Of a DNA stretch of 64,000 bases, positions 62,034 to 64,000 are shown piece after piece. Position 1 is the stretch's first letter. Every line of letters begins with the position of its first letter. A program made the translations under genes and the position numbers. Below the pieces are notes generated by a model. That model searched no databases, was not told where the DNA came from, and worked only from the letters and a program-made list of their open reading frames with translations. The DNA comes from Lichenicola sp965198575 (GTDB lineage: Bacteria; Pseudomonadota; Alphaproteobacteria; Acetobacterales; Acetobacteraceae), in contig NZ_OZ240671.1 in assembly GCF_965198575.1 (NCBI RefSeq), positions 372,001-436,000 of the forward strand, in the 5' to 3' direction.

Positions 62034-62380
62034 CCTATTTCATCGTGAAGGCGGTGCTGTCCGGCCTGCTGATCGCCGCGGTCTCCACCATCGCCAGCCA
62101 CCGCCCGGTGTTCGGCGCGCTGGTCGCCTCGCTGCCGCTGATCTCGGTGCTCGGCATGGTCTGGCTCTGGCGCGACACCCACGACAGCGCGCGCATGCAG
62201 GCCCATGTCGGTGCCACCTTCTGGTACGTGCTGCCGTCGCTGCCGATGTTCCTGCTGATCCCGGCCCTGATGCGCGCCGGCGTCGGGTTCCCGTGGGCAC
62301 TCCTGCTCGGCTGCGTGCTGACGGTGCTGCTCTACCTCCTGGTCAGCGCCATCGCACCCAGACTGGGCATCCAACTCTGA
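62030..62380 (+). CDS. DUF3147 family small membrane protein
   Basis: A 116-residue protein with four hydrophobic helices: YFIVKAVLSGLLIAAVSTIA, GALVASLPLISVLGMVWLW, FWYVLPSLPMFLLIPAL and LLLGCVLTVLLYLLVSAIA. ASLPLISVLGMVWLWRDT is the DUF3147 signature. Function unknown. It overlaps the GNAT stop (ATGA) and is convergent with the chloride channel gene. Confidence 0.82.
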   Translation: MTYFIVKAVLSGLLIAAVSTIASHRPVFGALVASLPLISVLGMVWLWRDTHDSARMQAHVGATFWYVLPSLPMFLLIPALMRAGVGFPWALLLGCVLTVLLYLLVSAIAPRLGIQL

Positions 62381-62404
62381 TCCAGGCCGCAGCCTGGCCA
62401 GCGG

Positions 62405-64000
62405 TCAACGCTCGCCGGACAGCTCGCGACGACTGCGATCGAGCTCCTCGGAGTAGCGCCTGAGAGCGAACTGCTCGGTCAACTCGCCGAGCACCATGCG
62501 GCGCTTGGGATCATCCACCACCACCAGCGCGTCCGCCTCGCCGGTCTCGAACAACGCCACCGCCTCCTTCACCGTCATCTGGGGCAGCAGCATCACGTCG
62601 GCATAATGCACCAGTTCCTCCAGGCGCGTGACGTTGCCCTCCGCACCATGCAGCTCCGGCACCAGCACCAGCCCGGCATACGCATCATGCTCGTCGACCA
62701 GCACGATGCGTTGCGCGGAACCCAGCGGAAAGTCGCGTCGCACCGCGGCCAGCGAACTGTCGCGCCGGATCGTGCGTACCTCGCGACGCATCATCCGGCC
62801 GACCGTCAGGGTGCGCATCCAGCCGATATCGACGGCACTGCGGATGCTCTCGCCACGGAGGTGGAAGCGCCAGGTCGCGAATGAATAGCCGAAGGTCCGT
62901 CGCACCGTCAGCGACGACACCACCGAGGCTGCCAGCACCGCGCTGGTGAGCGGCAGGCTGCCGGTGCTTTCCAGGGCCAGGAACACCATGGTCAGCGGGC
63001 CGCCGACGATCGCCACCGCGAGCGCACTCATGCTGATCAGCGCGCAGACGACCGGCGAGAGCGGGTTGATCGTCACCAGCGCCAGCAGGTCGCCGAACAG
63101 CGTGCCGGTCAGCACGCCCAGGAACAGCGACGCAAAGAACAGGCCGCCGCGGAAGCCGGAACCGATCGACACCGCGGACGCCAACGCCTTCAGCACCAGC
63201 ATGATCGCCACCTGCTGCAGCCCGAACTGCGCATCGAGCCCGAGCCGCATCGCCATGTGGCCGGACGACATCACCGCCGGCGTGATCAGCGCCATCAGCC
63301 CGACGATCAGCCCACCGATCGCCGGTCGCAGCCAGACCGGAATGCGCGACTTGCGGAACAGGCTCTCGCACATCGTGACCGCGCGCATGATGGCGATGCC
63401 GACCAGCGCCGACACCACGCCGAGTGCCACGATCGGCAGGTAATCGGTGCCGGCGATCGTCACCGGCAGCTGCACCTGCAACGAGGGTGCGGCGTCGCCC
63501 AGCACATGCGTCACCAGGATCGCGGCGATCGAGGCCAGCGTCACCGGCGCCAGGTTGACCAGCGCGTAGGTGCCGATCACCAGCTCGAAGGCATAGAAGG
63601 CGCCGGCGATCGGAGCATCGAAGGCAGCACCGATGGCGCCCGCAGCGCCGCATCCGACCAGCACGCGGAGATCCTGCCGACGCACCCGGAAGGCACGACC
63701 GAGCCTGGAGGCAACGGCGGACCCGATCTGGGTATAGCCGGCTTCCAGCCCGATCGATGCGCCGACGCCGTTCGACAGCACGGTCTGGATCACCACGACC
63801 AGGCTGTCGCGCATCGACATGCGGCCGCCATACAGCGCGTTCGCCTCGATCGGATCGACCGGCCGACCCGGCGCATACCGTGCCGCCAGCAACCCGAACA
63901 GGCCGAGCGCCAACCCCCCGATCGTCGGCACCAGCACCGCCCGCACCGGATCGAGATGCACGAGCCCGGACAGGCGGCCATTATTGTCGAGCGCGAACAG
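62405..64000 (-). CDS. ClC-type chloride channel/antiporter with C-terminal CBS repeats (N-terminus cut)
   Basis: Some 531 codons are visible; the start lies beyond 64000. The ClC core is clear: GVGASIGLEAGYTQIGSAVAS, GAAGAIGAAFDAPIAGAFYAFE and a transmembrane bundle. The gating Glu is kept in GLEAG, but the usual GREGP and GGIFAPSL filter motifs read GLEAG and GGLFFASLFLG, without the Pro. The last 140 residues are two CBS domains (MRREVRTIRRDSSLAAVRRD and MTVKEAVALFETGEADALVVVDD) that could bind adenosine nucleotides. It moves chloride or another anion, with or without protons. Confidence 0.88.
   Translation of the reverse strand: MFALDNNGRLSGLVHLDPVRAVLVPTIGGLALGLFGLLAARYAPGRPVDPIEANALYGGRMSMRDSLVVVIQTVLSNGVGASIGLEAGYTQIGSAVASRLGRAFRVRRQDLRVLVGCGAAGAIGAAFDAPIAGAFYAFELVIGTYALVNLAPVTLASIAAILVTHVLGDAAPSLQVQLPVTIAGTDYLPIVALGVVSALVGIAIMRAVTMCESLFRKSRIPVWLRPAIGGLIVGLMALITPAVMSSGHMAMRLGLDAQFGLQQVAIMLVLKALASAVSIGSGFRGGLFFASLFLGVLTGTLFGDLLALVTINPLSPVVCALISMSALAVAIVGGPLTMVFLALESTGSLPLTSAVLAASVVSSLTVRRTFGYSFATWRFHLRGESIRSAVDIGWMRTLTVGRMMRREVRTIRRDSSLAAVRRDFPLGSAQRIVLVDEHDAYAGLVLVPELHGAEGNVTRLEELVHYADVMLLPQMTVKEAVALFETGEADALVVVDDPKRRMVLGELTEQFALRRYSEELDRSRRELSGER

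Overview
The window is high-GC DNA from an alphaproteobacterium, most likely Rhodospirillales (Acetobacteraceae-like). The housekeeping block aminotransferase-hom-glpX-recJ, the rplM-rpsI-argC run and glnB-glnA fit that group, and nearly every gene has strong GC3 bias. That bias produces many long antisense reading frames, which I left out. The assignment is inference from gene content and order, not from a marker-gene tree. No CRISPR array, intact insertion sequence, integrase or rRNA was seen. There are two tRNAs (Glu-UUC and His-GUG).

Region 1 (1-9484) is an oxidative, non-phosphorylating sugar-acid module. The leftward genes are a uronate dehydrogenase-like SDR, an ACS-type MFS transporter, a TIM-barrel sugar isomerase and a Gfo/Idh/MocA oxidoreductase cut by the window edge. 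A FadR-type GntR regulator is divergent from them. Then come a DapA-family lyase (leftward) and a rightward SMP-30 lactonase, IlvD/Edd dehydratase and RraA-like protein. Near-identical operators (TGTCA-N7-TGACA type) lie in both divergent promoter regions, so the two halves look like one regulon.

Region 2 (9485-21094) is mixed. It has an AT-richer stretch with no convincing gene, a sulfotransferase-like protein, a cytochrome b561 / Tat-exported molybdopterin oxidoreductase pair, a hemolysin III protein, a cold-shock gene with a long leader, a small KOW-like protein, DUF1345, an SDR, DUF427, a 47-residue lipoprotein, an MHS-type MFS transporter and an exported S9 peptidase.

Region 3 (21416-38826) is the most distinctive part: a putative peptide-scavenging regulon. 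A GntR regulator with an unusual ligand domain stands divergent from a dipeptide-type ABC transporter operon (SBP, two permeases, two ATPases). That operon continues, with 1-4 bp overlaps in most places, into a creatininase-family hydrolase, a PanE-like reductase, an SDR, an M20 dipeptidase and a signal-less SBP-3 protein, and ends at a strong hairpin. After a decayed amidase pseudogene comes a second operon: M32 carboxypeptidase, isoaspartyl peptidase and TonB-dependent receptor. Both operons carry the same 18-bp palindrome, GTYCTAA-N4-TTAGGAC, at the same place relative to a -35/-10-like element. This suggests one regulator controls outer-membrane uptake, inner-membrane uptake and cytoplasmic hydrolysis.

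Region 4 (39033-64000) is mostly core genome. It has a LysR gene, a GST interrupted by one nonsense codon, tRNA-Glu, recJ, glpX, hom, an alaC-like aminotransferase, a proline-rich OmpA-like lipoprotein, and a ClpP paralogue with Asn in place of the catalytic Asp. Then come two membrane glycosyltransferase-like proteins, a PAS-GGDEF cyclase, DUF4345, argC, rpsI-rplM, an epimerase, mobA behind tRNA-His, and a class I aminotransferase. glnB, glnA (with a sigma-54 promoter between them), a GNAT, DUF3147 and a ClC channel with C-terminal CBS repeats, cut by the window edge, finish the window.
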